Positions 1-7,362 of a stretch of DNA of 7,899 bases are shown one piece after another. The DNA comes from Ruminococcaceae bacterium UBA1244 (GTDB lineage Bacteria; Bacillota; Clostridia; Oscillospirales; Acutalibacteraceae): contig DBWG01000123.1 in NCBI GenBank assembly GCA_002308635.1, forward strand, positions 70,922 through 78,820. Direction: 5' to 3'. The notes beneath the pieces are model-generated. The model saw nothing but the letters and a program-made list of their open reading frames with translations. It did no database searches and had not been told where the DNA came from. A program made the translations under genes and the position numbers. Numbering within the stretch: the stretch's first letter is position 1; each line of letters begins with the position of its first letter.

Positions 1-84
1 GAATTTGAATCGCAAAAATAAAGAGCGTTCGTATGCAAGTTATACGTTCAAAGTATATAAAGACGGCGAGTTTAGGAAAGGGGT

Positions 85-127
85 TTGGGGAATAACCCTT
101 TTCTCGCCAGAAAAGGGTTTTCCCCAA
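85..127. repeat. 18-bp inverted repeat (hairpin) in the rsmB leader
   Basis: The left arm (85-103) and right arm (110-127) are complementary over 18 base pairs, with a single bulged T at 93 and a 6-base loop TCGCCA (104-109). No run of T follows on either strand, so it does not look like an intrinsic terminator. It ends directly before the AGAGAGGAAG ribosome binding site of rsmB, so it could be a leader structure that affects translation or RNA stability. It could equally be a copy of a dispersed palindromic repeat, which a single window cannot show. The structure is read directly from the sequence; its role is inference. Confidence 0.75.
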
Positions 128-142
128 GAGAGGAAGCGGGAT

Positions 143-1465
143 ATGGGAAGACAGGCGGCGTTTGAGGCGCTGATGAGAGTAGAAAAAGACGGTTCGTATT
201 CAAATATTGCGCTCGATCACATTCTTGAAAAAAGCGGGCTTTCACAGCGTGACAAGAAATTTGCCACAATGCTTTTTTACGGCGTACTTGAAAAAATGCT
301 GCTGCTGAACTATAATATAGCTGTCCGTTCACAAAGACCGCTGAATGAGATAGATGAAGAAATAATAGTTGCCCTCCGTATGGGTATGTACCAGATATTC
401 TTTGCGGATTCCGTTACGGATGCCGCCGCAGTGAACGAAACAGTTTCGCTGTGCAGGAGGAACGGACTTGATAACGCAGCCGGATTTGTCAACGGCATAC
501 TCCGTGCAGCCGCCAGAGATAAAGAGCCTAAGCTGCCCGACCCGAAAAAAGGAAAAAACAAGTATTATTCCATAAAATATTCGTGTCCGGAAGAAATAAT
601 AAAGCTCTGGAGAAAAAGCTACGGCGATGATATAACAATCGGTATGCTTTCGGCACTTTCCGAAAGACCGCCGCTTTTTGTGAGGGTCAATACACTTAAA
701 ACAACGGCGGAGGAACTGATCTGTTCGCTTCAAAAAAGCGGAGTGAAGGCGGAGAGCTTCGGAACTGTCGATAATTGCCTGTTGGTTTATGACACGGGTG
801 CAGTCGAAAAGCTGCCGCAGTTCCGTGAGGGACTGTTCCATGTTCAGGATGCTGCTTCACAGCTTTGCTGCCGTGTGCTTGACCCGCAAAAAAATCAGAC
901 TATGCTTGATGTTTGTTCCGCTCCGGGAGGAAAAAGCTTTACCTGCGCCGAGATGATGGAAAATACAGGAAAAATTCTTTCCTGCGACCTTTATCAGTCC
1001 CGTCTCAGCCTTGTAAAAAGCGGTGCGCAGCGTCTCGGCATAGATATTATAACCACAAAGGAATGTGACGCTTCGGAGCTGGATGCAGATATTTCCGCCG
1101 ACAGGGTGCTTTGTGATGTGCCGTGTTCGGGGCTGGGGATAATCCGCAGAAAGCCGGAGCTTAGATATAAAAAAGATCTCGGTCTTGAAGCACTGCCCGA
1201 ACTGCAGTATAAAATACTGTGCAGGGCAGCAGAATATGTAAAGAGCGGCGGGAAGCTTGTTTACTCTACCTGTACGCTCGACCCCGCAGAAAACAGCGGG
1301 ATAGTCCGGAGATTCCTCAGTGAACACACGGATTTTTGTCCGGAACAGATAGTTCTGCCGGAAGGGATAAAAAGGGCTGTGGAAGAAGAAGAAAATGAGC
1401 TTACACTGTTCCCGCATATCAGCGGGACGGACGGTTTCTTCATCTCCCTCATGCAAAGGAAGTGA
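143..1465 (+). CDS. rsmB: 16S rRNA (cytosine-967-C5)-methyltransferase RsmB
   Basis: This protein of 440 residues methylates a cytosine of 16S rRNA (C967 in E. coli numbering) at C5, using S-adenosylmethionine, during small-subunit maturation in the cytoplasm. The N-terminal ~130 residues form the NusB-like RNA-binding domain typical of RsmB. The rest is a Rossmann-type RNA m5C methyltransferase domain with the SAM motif CSAPGGK (258-264), motif IV DVPCSGLG (325-332, Cys328) and motif VI YSTCTL (Cys377). The two cysteines are the expected releasing and nucleophilic pair. The frame is open back to a TTG at 5, but ATG 143 is preferred: it has a good ribosome binding site (AGAGAGGAAG, about six bases upstream), family-typical length, and the earlier residues lie across a hairpin. 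It is the first gene of the operon visible here and overlaps the next start region by its stop codon. All key residues are present. Confidence 0.95.
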   Translation: MGRQAAFEALMRVEKDGSYSNIALDHILEKSGLSQRDKKFATMLFYGVLEKMLLLNYNIAVRSQRPLNEIDEEIIVALRMGMYQIFFADSVTDAAAVNETVSLCRRNGLDNAAGFVNGILRAAARDKEPKLPDPKKGKNKYYSIKYSCPEEIIKLWRKSYGDDITIGMLSALSERPPLFVRVNTLKTTAEELICSLQKSGVKAESFGTVDNCLLVYDTGAVEKLPQFREGLFHVQDAASQLCCRVLDPQKNQTMLDVCSAPGGKSFTCAEMMENTGKILSCDLYQSRLSLVKSGAQRLGIDIITTKECDASELDADISADRVLCDVPCSGLGIIRRKPELRYKKDLGLEALPELQYKILCRAAEYVKSGGKLVYSTCTLDPAENSGIVRRFLSEHTDFCPEQIVLPEGIKRAVEEEENELTLFPHISGTDGFFISLMQRK

Positions 1466-1470
1466 ATCGT

Positions 1471-2511
1471 ATGCCGAAGGATATCGGCTCAATGTTTGAA
1501 AATGAAATATCAGAGGAACTTGCTGCTTTTGGTGAGCCGTCGTACCGTGCCGCACAGGTTTTTAAATGGGTGCAGTCGGGAGTAAAAAGTTTTGACGAAA
1601 TGACCAACGTGTCTAAGAAATTAAGAAAAAAACTTGTAGAAAATTACTATTTATCTTCTGCGGCTATTGAAAAAAAATTGATTTCGGATTATGATGGTAC
1701 AAGGAAATACCTTCTGTCATTCCATGACGGAGAAGCAGTTGAATCTGTGCTGATGCAGTACCATCACGGCTATACGAGCTGTATCTCCACTCAGGTGGGC
1801 TGTAAAATGGGCTGTACCTTCTGCGCTACCGGAAAGAGCGGATTTTCGAGAAACCTTACCGCTTCCGAAATGCTTGCCCAGCTTCGTGCCGAACAGGAGG
1901 ACGCAGGTATAAGGATATCAAACATCGTACTGATGGGAATGGGCGAACCGCTTGACAATTTTGACAATGTGGTGCGCTTTCTGAAACTCGTCGGAGACGA
2001 TAAGGGTCTTAATATCGGGATGCGCCACATCTCGCTTTCCACCTGCGGTATCGTTCCAAAAATATATGAGCTTGCGGATATGAAGCTGCAGCTCACGCTT
2101 TCGGTGTCGCTCCATGCGCCCAACGACCAGATCAGGAGCCGCACTATGCCGATAAACAGAAAATACGGGATCGGCGAGCTTTTAAAGGCCTGCCGGTATT
2201 ATATAGATCAGACAGGAAGAAGAATATCTTTTGAATATGCGATGATAGACGGAGTGAATGACAGCAGTGCAAATGCTCAGGAACTTGCGTCAAAGTTAAA
2301 GGGGATGCTTTGTCATGTGAACCTTATCCCGGTCAACACTGTTGGCGGGACGGGCTATCAGAAAAGCAGAATGGACAGGATAAAAAGCTTTATTGCCGTG
2401 CTTGAAAGAGCCGGTATAACAGCCACTGTCCGGAGAACACTCGGAAGTGATATAAATGCGTCATGCGGACAGCTCCGCAGGTCGTATATAAAGGAGGAAG
2501 GATCAGAATGA
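1471..2511 (+). CDS. rlmN: dual-specificity 23S rRNA A2503 / tRNA A37 C2-methyltransferase RlmN
   Basis: This radical-SAM enzyme of 346 residues makes 2-methyladenosine at 23S rRNA position 2503 and, in studied homologues, at tRNA position 37. The iron-sulfur cluster motif CxxxCxxC is at Cys111, Cys115 and Cys118. The two methyl-transfer cysteines of the RlmN mechanism are Cys104, seven residues before the cluster as in E. coli, and Cys332 near the C terminus. A SAM-contacting GMGEP motif lies at 156-160. A GTG at 1462 overlapping the rsmB stop would add three residues, but the ribosome binding site AAAGGA (1455-1460) is correctly spaced for ATG 1471 and too close for the GTG. Cfr-type resistance enzymes are relatives, but the length and operon position fit RlmN. 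Its stop overlaps the start of the phosphatase gene (ATGA). Confidence 0.95.
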   Translation: MPKDIGSMFENEISEELAAFGEPSYRAAQVFKWVQSGVKSFDEMTNVSKKLRKKLVENYYLSSAAIEKKLISDYDGTRKYLLSFHDGEAVESVLMQYHHGYTSCISTQVGCKMGCTFCATGKSGFSRNLTASEMLAQLRAEQEDAGIRISNIVLMGMGEPLDNFDNVVRFLKLVGDDKGLNIGMRHISLSTCGIVPKIYELADMKLQLTLSVSLHAPNDQIRSRTMPINRKYGIGELLKACRYYIDQTGRRISFEYAMIDGVNDSSANAQELASKLKGMLCHVNLIPVNTVGGTGYQKSRMDRIKSFIAVLERAGITATVRRTLGSDINASCGQLRRSYIKEEGSE

Positions 2512-3239
2512 AAGTATATTCCGGAAGCGATATCGGTCTGAAAAGAAATTCAAATCAGGATTACTGCAAGACCGGTGAACTGTCCGACGGAGTGGTATGG
2601 GCCGTTGTTTGCGACGGTATGGGAGGAGCAAACGGCGGGTGTACTGCAAGCAGTGTTGCCGCGGAGACAATTGCTGATTATTTTACGGAATACTACGATC
2701 CTGAAATGTCATCCGGCAGTATCAGGGATCTTATGGAGGATGCTGTCAGCGAAGCCAACGAAGAGGTCTATCGGATGTCGCTTGAGGATCCGTCTCTTTA
2801 TGGAATGGGAACGACCGTTGTATTTGCTCTTGCAAAGAACGGAAAGATCCATATTGTCCATGCCGGAGACAGCCGCGCTTATCTTTACCGTGACGGCAGG
2901 CTTTTTCGTGTTACAACAGATCACTCCGTTGTTCAGGAGCTTGTTTCTGCGGGCAGGATAACAGATGAAGAGGCAAGGAACCATCCAAGCAGAAATATCA
3001 TTACAAGAGCGCTCGGCGTGGAGCCTGAATTGTTCACGGATTATAATTCGGAAGAATTCGGCAGCGGCTGTATGCTTATGATATGTACTGACGGTCTTTC
3101 GGGCTATTTCGGGGACGATGACCTGTGCAGGCTTATGGAAGAAAATGTCGGTGAAAAACTTATTGAAAGACTGATAAATGCGGCAAAGGATATGGGCGGC
3201 AGTGATAATATCACCGTTGCCGTAATTGCCGAGCAGTAA
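2508..3239 (+). CDS. prpC: PP2C-family Ser/Thr protein phosphatase (PrpC/Stp), partner of the downstream kinase
   Basis: This is a single-domain, soluble PPM/PP2C phosphatase of 243 residues, the usual size for bacterial PrpC/Stp. It removes phosphate from Ser/Thr residues of proteins, and of the kinase itself, using two or more Mn/Mg ions. Metal-binding positions are all visible: NQD (Asp18), CDGMGG (Asp36-Gly37), TDG (Asp195) and GSDN (Asp233). The conserved GTT (101-103) and HAGDSR (118-123) motifs are also present. The frame is open back to an ATG at 2463, inside rlmN, but ATG 2508 has a near-perfect AAGGAGG (2491-2497) ten bases upstream and begins exactly at the conserved family N terminus. 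It overlaps the rlmN stop as ATGA and lies 17 bases before the kinase gene, so the pair is probably made together. No signal peptide or membrane segment is seen. Confidence 0.95.
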   Translation: MKVYSGSDIGLKRNSNQDYCKTGELSDGVVWAVVCDGMGGANGGCTASSVAAETIADYFTEYYDPEMSSGSIRDLMEDAVSEANEEVYRMSLEDPSLYGMGTTVVFALAKNGKIHIVHAGDSRAYLYRDGRLFRVTTDHSVVQELVSAGRITDEEARNHPSRNIITRALGVEPELFTDYNSEEFGSGCMLMICTDGLSGYFGDDDLCRLMEENVGEKLIERLINAAKDMGGSDNITVAVIAEQ

Positions 3240-3256
3240 AAGAAGGGAGTTTTTTT

Positions 3257-5674
3257 ATGGATAAATATACCGGAAAAAGACTTGACGGCAGATATGAGAT
3301 TCAGGAGCTTATCGGAGTCGGCGGAATGGCGATGGTCTATAAGGCTTATGATAATCTTGATGACAAGACCGTCGCAATAAAAATACTCAAGGATGAGTTT
3401 CTTGGCAACGAGGAGTTTATAAGACGCTTCAAAAATGAGTCAAAAGCCATCGCTGTACTCTCTCACCCGAATATCGTAAAGGTCTATGATGTCAGCTTCG
3501 GCGACAGGATACAGTATATCGTCATGGAGTACATAGACGGCATCACCCTGAAGGAATATATCGGCCAGCAGAATGTCATTCCGTGGAAAGAGGCAGTGCA
3601 TTTTACGGTTCAGATACTCCACGCTCTCCAGCATGCACATGAAAAGGGCATCGTTCACAGGGATGTGAAGCCGCAGAATATCATGCTTCTTCAGGACGGC
3701 ACAATAAAGGTCACGGACTTCGGCATTGCAAGATTTTCAAACAATGAGACCCGCACAATGACCGACAAGGCTATCGGATCAGTACACTATATCGCACCGG
3801 AACAGGCAAGAGGCGGAGTTACTGACGGAAAGGCGGATATCTATTCCGTCGGCGTTATGCTCTATGAGATGCTCACCGGCAAGCTGCCGTTTGATGCGGA
3901 CAGCGCAGTTTCGGTCGCTATCATGCAGCTCCAGACAGAACCCAAGCCGCTCAGAGAGATCAATTCAAAAATACCTGAGGGCATCGAAGAAATCACACTC
4001 AAGGCTATGCGCAAGGAACCCAGACAGCGCTATGAAAGCGCCAAGGAAATGCTCGAGGCTATCGAGACCTTCCGCATGAACCCTGCAATAAAATTCGACT
4101 ACAACTATACAGATGATGACAAGGCAAAAACAAGATATGTCGAGTCTATCGGCAAGGCTGCCGAAAAAGCTCCCGCAGAGCCGTACCGTGAAGAGGTGAA
4201 CAGCATTTATTATGAAGAGGCAGGATCTTCAAAGGCAAAAACGGCAGTTGTCTGGATCACCGTTCTTTCCGGTATCCTCGTCCTTGCGGCTCTCATATTC
4301 TTTATGTTCAAGATAATCCAGAATGTCACAAAACAGGATAACGCAGAGACCGTTGATGTTCCGAATCTTGTCGGAATGAAAATTGATGAGGTAGAAAGCA
4401 ATAAAAACTATAAATTCAATTTCGTTGTCAGGGACAGCAATGTCAGCGACGGCAAGGAACTCAACACCGTTACCGCACAGGAGCCTGAGGCAGGTTCTAA
4501 AAAGGTAAAGGAAAATGCTACCATAAAGCTGACCGTCTATACAAACAAGCAGAAGATCGAAGTTCCGAAGGTCAAGAACTATACCGAACAGAACGCCCTG
4601 AAAAAGCTTCAGGAAAAAGGCTTTGCAGAGCCTGATATCCAGAAGATATATTCAAATACGGATCCTGCCGGCACAGTTATCGACTGCTCGCCTCAGGAGA
4701 CCACAAAGCAGTATCCCGATACTACAATAACACTTATCGTAAGTGACGGTCCTGCTCCCGAAGAGATCATTATTCCCGATGTTGCAAACAAGACCTATGA
4801 GAAGGCAAAGGCTGACCTCGAGACTCTCGGATTTCTGACGGATCGTGTAAATATCGCAAGCGACCTTGAACCGGGTTTTGTTGTCGGTACGGATCCTCTT
4901 CCCGGAAACAAGCTCAAAAAGAGAAAGGTCACTATTCAGGTCAGCGACGGCAGCAAGATCAAGAGAAGCCTTGAATATACTGTCGGACTTCCTGAGGAGG
5001 AATACGGCGAGATCGCTGTAAAGGTCATCCAGAACGAGCCTAACGGAGAAAACAAGGTACTCTTTGACCAGAACGTTATCCCCGGCGAGGGAACAAGAGT
5101 TGTTATCACACTTGATCCTGACGGCGCAGTAAATAATGAAAAGAAGATCACCGTTATGGTTGACGGAACAAAGTGGGAGACTGTTATCTTCAATTTTGAG
5201 AACCAGACAACCCAGTCAACGGATGCTCCATACAAGCTCAACTATAAGATCAAGACTCCGAGCCTTATGGAGGACAAAAAGGCTGCATACAACGAGATGG
5301 TAATGTTTGTGGAGACATTTGATTTCTCTGCTATCCATGATAAGGACACCCGCCTGTCTGCAAAGTCAAACGTCAAGGAGACCATGAGTACATACGGCGC
5401 TTATGACGAAGAAGAGGGCGTATATTCCGGAAGAATATTCACAGCTTCTACTATCGCTGATATCCAGTCTGTTCTTGAAGAGGCTGAAACAGAGCTTGCT
5501 TCGATCTATCAGTATTATCTTGAAATAGATGAGCCTTCAGAGGACGAAAGTTCAGAGGATGAAAGCTCAGAGGAAGATTCAGAGGATGAAAGTTCGGATG
5601 AGTCTGAGGACGAAAATTCTGAGGAAGAATCCGATGACGATGAGACCTCAGAGGATGAAGAAAACAATGACTGA
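3257..5674 (+). CDS. prkC: PASTA-domain membrane Ser/Thr protein kinase (PrkC/PknB/Stk1 type)
   Basis: This is an 805-residue one-pass membrane kinase. The N-terminal Hanks-type kinase domain (about 13-275) has the glycine loop GVGGMA (20-25), Lys42, catalytic HRDVKPQN (134-141), DFG (154-156), a Thr-rich activation loop (Thr165, 167, 169) and APE (180-182), so it should be active. A linker leads to a transmembrane helix (about 330-354). Outside the cell are three PASTA repeats (about 366-429, 434-497, 505-566), which in this family bind peptidoglycan fragments or lipid II. After these comes a non-PASTA region (about 571-757), predicted by eye as beta-rich then helical, and a Ser/Asp/Glu-only tail (761-805) that is unusual. 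The ribosome binding site is AGAAGGGAG (3241-3249) before ATG 3257. Codon use leans to AAG, ATC and AAC more than in the neighbours. In Bacillus, PrkC links muropeptide sensing to germination and stationary-phase control; that role here is inference. Confidence 0.95.
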   Translation: MDKYTGKRLDGRYEIQELIGVGGMAMVYKAYDNLDDKTVAIKILKDEFLGNEEFIRRFKNESKAIAVLSHPNIVKVYDVSFGDRIQYIVMEYIDGITLKEYIGQQNVIPWKEAVHFTVQILHALQHAHEKGIVHRDVKPQNIMLLQDGTIKVTDFGIARFSNNETRTMTDKAIGSVHYIAPEQARGGVTDGKADIYSVGVMLYEMLTGKLPFDADSAVSVAIMQLQTEPKPLREINSKIPEGIEEITLKAMRKEPRQRYESAKEMLEAIETFRMNPAIKFDYNYTDDDKAKTRYVESIGKAAEKAPAEPYREEVNSIYYEEAGSSKAKTAVVWITVLSGILVLAALIFFMFKIIQNVTKQDNAETVDVPNLVGMKIDEVESNKNYKFNFVVRDSNVSDGKELNTVTAQEPEAGSKKVKENATIKLTVYTNKQKIEVPKVKNYTEQNALKKLQEKGFAEPDIQKIYSNTDPAGTVIDCSPQETTKQYPDTTITLIVSDGPAPEEIIIPDVANKTYEKAKADLETLGFLTDRVNIASDLEPGFVVGTDPLPGNKLKKRKVTIQVSDGSKIKRSLEYTVGLPEEEYGEIAVKVIQNEPNGENKVLFDQNVIPGEGTRVVITLDPDGAVNNEKKITVMVDGTKWETVIFNFENQTTQSTDAPYKLNYKIKTPSLMEDKKAAYNEMVMFVETFDFSAIHDKDTRLSAKSNVKETMSTYGAYDEEEGVYSGRIFTASTIADIQSVLEEAETELASIYQYYLEIDEPSEDESSEDESSEEDSEDESSDESEDENSEEESDDDETSEDEENND
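5537..5671 (+). repeat. degenerate 15-base repeat coding for the acidic Ser/Glu/Asp tail of the kinase
   Basis: The last 135 coding bases of prkC are built from imperfect copies of TCAGAGGAYGAAAGY. Clear copies start at 5537, 5552 and 5579, a shortened copy lies at 5567, and the rest has decayed. In the kinase frame they give repeats of SEDES (residues 761-805), a strongly negative low-complexity tail on the extracellular side. The same bases are also open in the rsgA frame, where they read as a Lys/Arg/Met-rich stretch with no known homology. The rsgA start lies inside the final part of this tract. Repeats like this can change length by slippage, so tail length may vary among strains. Confidence 0.8.
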
Positions 5675-6596
5675 TAACACAGCAGAAAAAACCAGAGAAC
5701 TTACAGGATTGATCGTAAAGGCAATCAGCGGCTTCTATTATATTGAAGCCGCTGACACTGTTTATGAGTGTAAAGCAAGAGGACTGTTCCGCAAAAAGGG
5801 GATAACGCCTTCTGTCGGCGACAGGGCTGAGATCGCCGTTTTTGAGGACGGTACAGCTTCTCTCGAGAATATCCTTCCAAGAAAGAATTATCTTATACGT
5901 CCGCCGCTTGCAAATCTTGACAGGCTGTTTATTGTGTCGTCAGTGTCTGAGCCGGCACCGAACACGCTTATTATAGACAAGATAACGGCTGTTGCTTTTG
6001 AAAAGGGAATAGAACCCATAGTTGTTTTTACAAAAAGCGATCTTGCCGACTGCACCGGACTTTTGGAAACATACAGCAGTGTCGGGATAAAGGCTCTGTC
6101 TTATTCCATACACTCGCCGAAGGATCAGGAAATAATACTCGGACTGATGAAGGACAAAATATCGGCATTTACCGGCAACACGGGCGTTGGAAAGTCTTCT
6201 CTTCTCAATTCGCTTTTTCCGGAGCTTGAAATAGCCACATCCGAGATCAGCAAAAAGCTCGGAAGGGGCAGACACACAACAAGACACAGCGAACTTTACA
6301 AGGTCGGCGGAGGCTATGTTGCGGATACACCCGGATTTTCTGCGCTTGATATCGAGCGTTATGAAGTTATAATGAGCGATGAGCTTGCGGGATGTTTTCC
6401 GGAGTTTTCGGAGTATACTTCCGGCTGCCGCTTTTCGACCTGCTCACACACCTGTGAAAAGGGCTGTGCGGTGCTTGAGGCGGTCGAACAGGGAAGAATA
6501 CCTCGTTCACGCCACAACAGCTATAAGATGATGTACGATGAGGTAAAGGATATTCCGGAATGGAAAATGAAGCAGAAAAATTCCGGCGGGAGATGA
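5667..6596 (+). CDS. rsgA: ribosome small-subunit-dependent GTPase RsgA (YjeQ/YloQ/CpgA)
   Basis: This 309-residue circularly permuted GTPase acts late in 30S subunit assembly, checking the decoding region and releasing on GTP hydrolysis. An OB-fold (about 12-72) precedes the G domain. The GTPase motifs come in the permuted order typical of the family: G4 TKSD (122-125), then the G1 P-loop GNTGVGKSS (170-178), then G3 DTPGF (220-224). The C-terminal zinc module has the C-x4-C-x-H-x5-C pattern at Cys254, Cys259, His261 and Cys267. ATG 5667 overlaps the kinase stop by eight bases. The frame is open to 5529, but that extension is the antiphase reading of the kinase's acidic repeat, so it is not counted. 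The ribosome binding site is modest (GAGG 5651-5654 or GAAG 5657-5660), suggesting reliance on translation of prkC. In B. subtilis the homologue CpgA is a PrkC substrate, which fits this order. Confidence 0.95.
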   Translation: MTDNTAEKTRELTGLIVKAISGFYYIEAADTVYECKARGLFRKKGITPSVGDRAEIAVFEDGTASLENILPRKNYLIRPPLANLDRLFIVSSVSEPAPNTLIIDKITAVAFEKGIEPIVVFTKSDLADCTGLLETYSSVGIKALSYSIHSPKDQEIILGLMKDKISAFTGNTGVGKSSLLNSLFPELEIATSEISKKLGRGRHTTRHSELYKVGGGYVADTPGFSALDIERYEVIMSDELAGCFPEFSEYTSGCRFSTCSHTCEKGCAVLEAVEQGRIPRSRHNSYKMMYDEVKDIPEWKMKQKNSGGR

Positions 6597-6598
6597 CT

Positions 6599-7234
6599 AT
6601 GACTAAGAGACGATGTGTTATTATCGGAGCCTCTCCCGATACGGATGCTGAGATCATCAGAGAAAATATCTGTCCGGATGACTTTGTTGTCTGCGCTGAC
6701 GGAGGACGGCTGTTTGCAGAGGCAGCGGACATTATGCCTGATCTTATAATAGGGGATTTTGATTCGTCGGATATTCCGGAAAGATCCGGCTGCGAAAGAA
6801 TTATTCTTCCGGTGAAAAAGGACGACACAGATACTCTTTACTGCATAAAGGAGTGCATAAAAAGAGGATATACTGAGTTTCTTCTCTTGGGCATGACCGG
6901 CGGAAGGGCAGACCACACCTTTGCAAATTACAGTGCGCTGCTTTATCTTTCGGAAAGAGGGATAAAAGGCAGTATCATAGGTCCGGAAGGCGTTTGCGGG
7001 ATGATATCGGACAGCAGCATAAATATCGAAGGAAAAAAAGGCTGCGGATTCGGGATATTTCCTTTCGGATGTGAGAGGTGCAGAGTGACGCTCAGGGGTT
7101 TTCTTTATGAGATCGAAGATACCGTGCTTACTGCGGGATATCCCATAGGTGTCAGCAACGAGATAACATCAGACAGTGCCTTTGCAGAGGTGCATGACGG
7201 AAACGCTCTGTTCTTTGTTTACAAAAACAAATAA
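6599..7234 (+). CDS. thiN: thiamine pyrophosphokinase
   Basis: This 211-residue cytoplasmic enzyme transfers pyrophosphate from ATP to thiamine to give the cofactor thiamine diphosphate. Family motifs are seen in order: CADGG (32-36), PDLIIGDFDS (47-56) with its acidic metal/ATP-binding residues, KKDDTD (73-78), GMTGGRADH (98-106) and, in the C-terminal thiamine-binding domain, GVSNE (184-188). The frame also offers ATG 6560 and ATG 6593. ATG 6599 is chosen because the GGGAG at 6588-6592 lies six bases upstream, whereas ATG 6593 abuts it and 6560 has no site. It starts two bases after the rsgA stop. In Bacillus and many Clostridia rpe (ribulose-phosphate epimerase) lies between rsgA and thiN; it is absent here. 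It is the last gene before the terminator. There is no sign of a TPP riboswitch nearby. Confidence 0.93.
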   Translation: MTKRRCVIIGASPDTDAEIIRENICPDDFVVCADGGRLFAEAADIMPDLIIGDFDSSDIPERSGCERIILPVKKDDTDTLYCIKECIKRGYTEFLLLGMTGGRADHTFANYSALLYLSERGIKGSIIGPEGVCGMISDSSINIEGKKGCGFGIFPFGCERCRVTLRGFLYEIEDTVLTAGYPIGVSNEITSDSAFAEVHDGNALFFVYKNK

Positions 7235-7235
7235 G

Positions 7236-7265
7236 AAAGCTGCGGGATCGGCCGCAGCTTTTTTT
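7236..7265 (+). terminator. intrinsic terminator after thiN
   Basis: A perfect 10-bp stem (7236-7245 with 7252-7261) contains AGCTGCGG, has a six-base loop GATCGG, and runs straight into a T tract ending at 7265. It starts one base after the thiN stop. It should end most transcription of the rsmB-thiN operon and so separates the two small genes downstream, which would need read-through or their own promoter. Confidence 0.92.
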
Positions 7266-7314
7266 GTGTCAAAAAATGAATGACTGAATAGTATGTTACT
7301 GTAAGAGGCAGGCA

Positions 7315-7333
7315 TCCCGGAAAACAGCCGGGA
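7315..7333. repeat. short inverted repeat in the leader of the small genes
   Basis: TCCCGG (7315-7320) and CCGGGA (7328-7333) form a 6-bp GC-rich stem around a seven-base loop AAAACAG, 30 bases before the start of the 49-residue gene. No T run follows, so it is not a terminator. It may be a 5' mRNA structure or an operator, or may have no role. In the rest of 7266-7362 I find no convincing sigma-A or sporulation sigma promoter; GTGTCA (7266-7271) with TAGTAT (7289-7294) at 17-base spacing is a weak candidate only. Confidence 0.4.
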
Positions 7334-7362
7334 AAATGATCGTCCGGAAGGGGATAACAGCA

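Noticed and set aside
1..21. Possible last codons of an upstream gene in frame 1 (six codons then TAA at 19-21)
   Set aside because: Six codons are too few to identify or to separate from chance, so no feature was called.
5..142. N-terminal extension of RsmB from the TTG at 5
   Set aside because: It runs through the long hairpin, has no family similarity that I can see, and ATG 143 has a proper ribosome binding site and gives the normal protein length.
329..841. Long minus-strand open frame opposite rsmB
   Set aside because: It is a shadow of the well-supported rsmB gene; composition is unlike a normal protein and no ribosome binding site or motif supports it. Other minus-strand frames in the window are the same.
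2463..2507. Upstream start of the PP2C phosphatase inside rlmN
   Set aside because: ATG 2508 has an AAGGAGG at correct distance and matches the family N terminus; the earlier ATG has no site.
2575..2961. Plus-strand frame inside the phosphatase gene
   Set aside because: It overlaps conserved PP2C motifs in another phase and has no recognisable domain.
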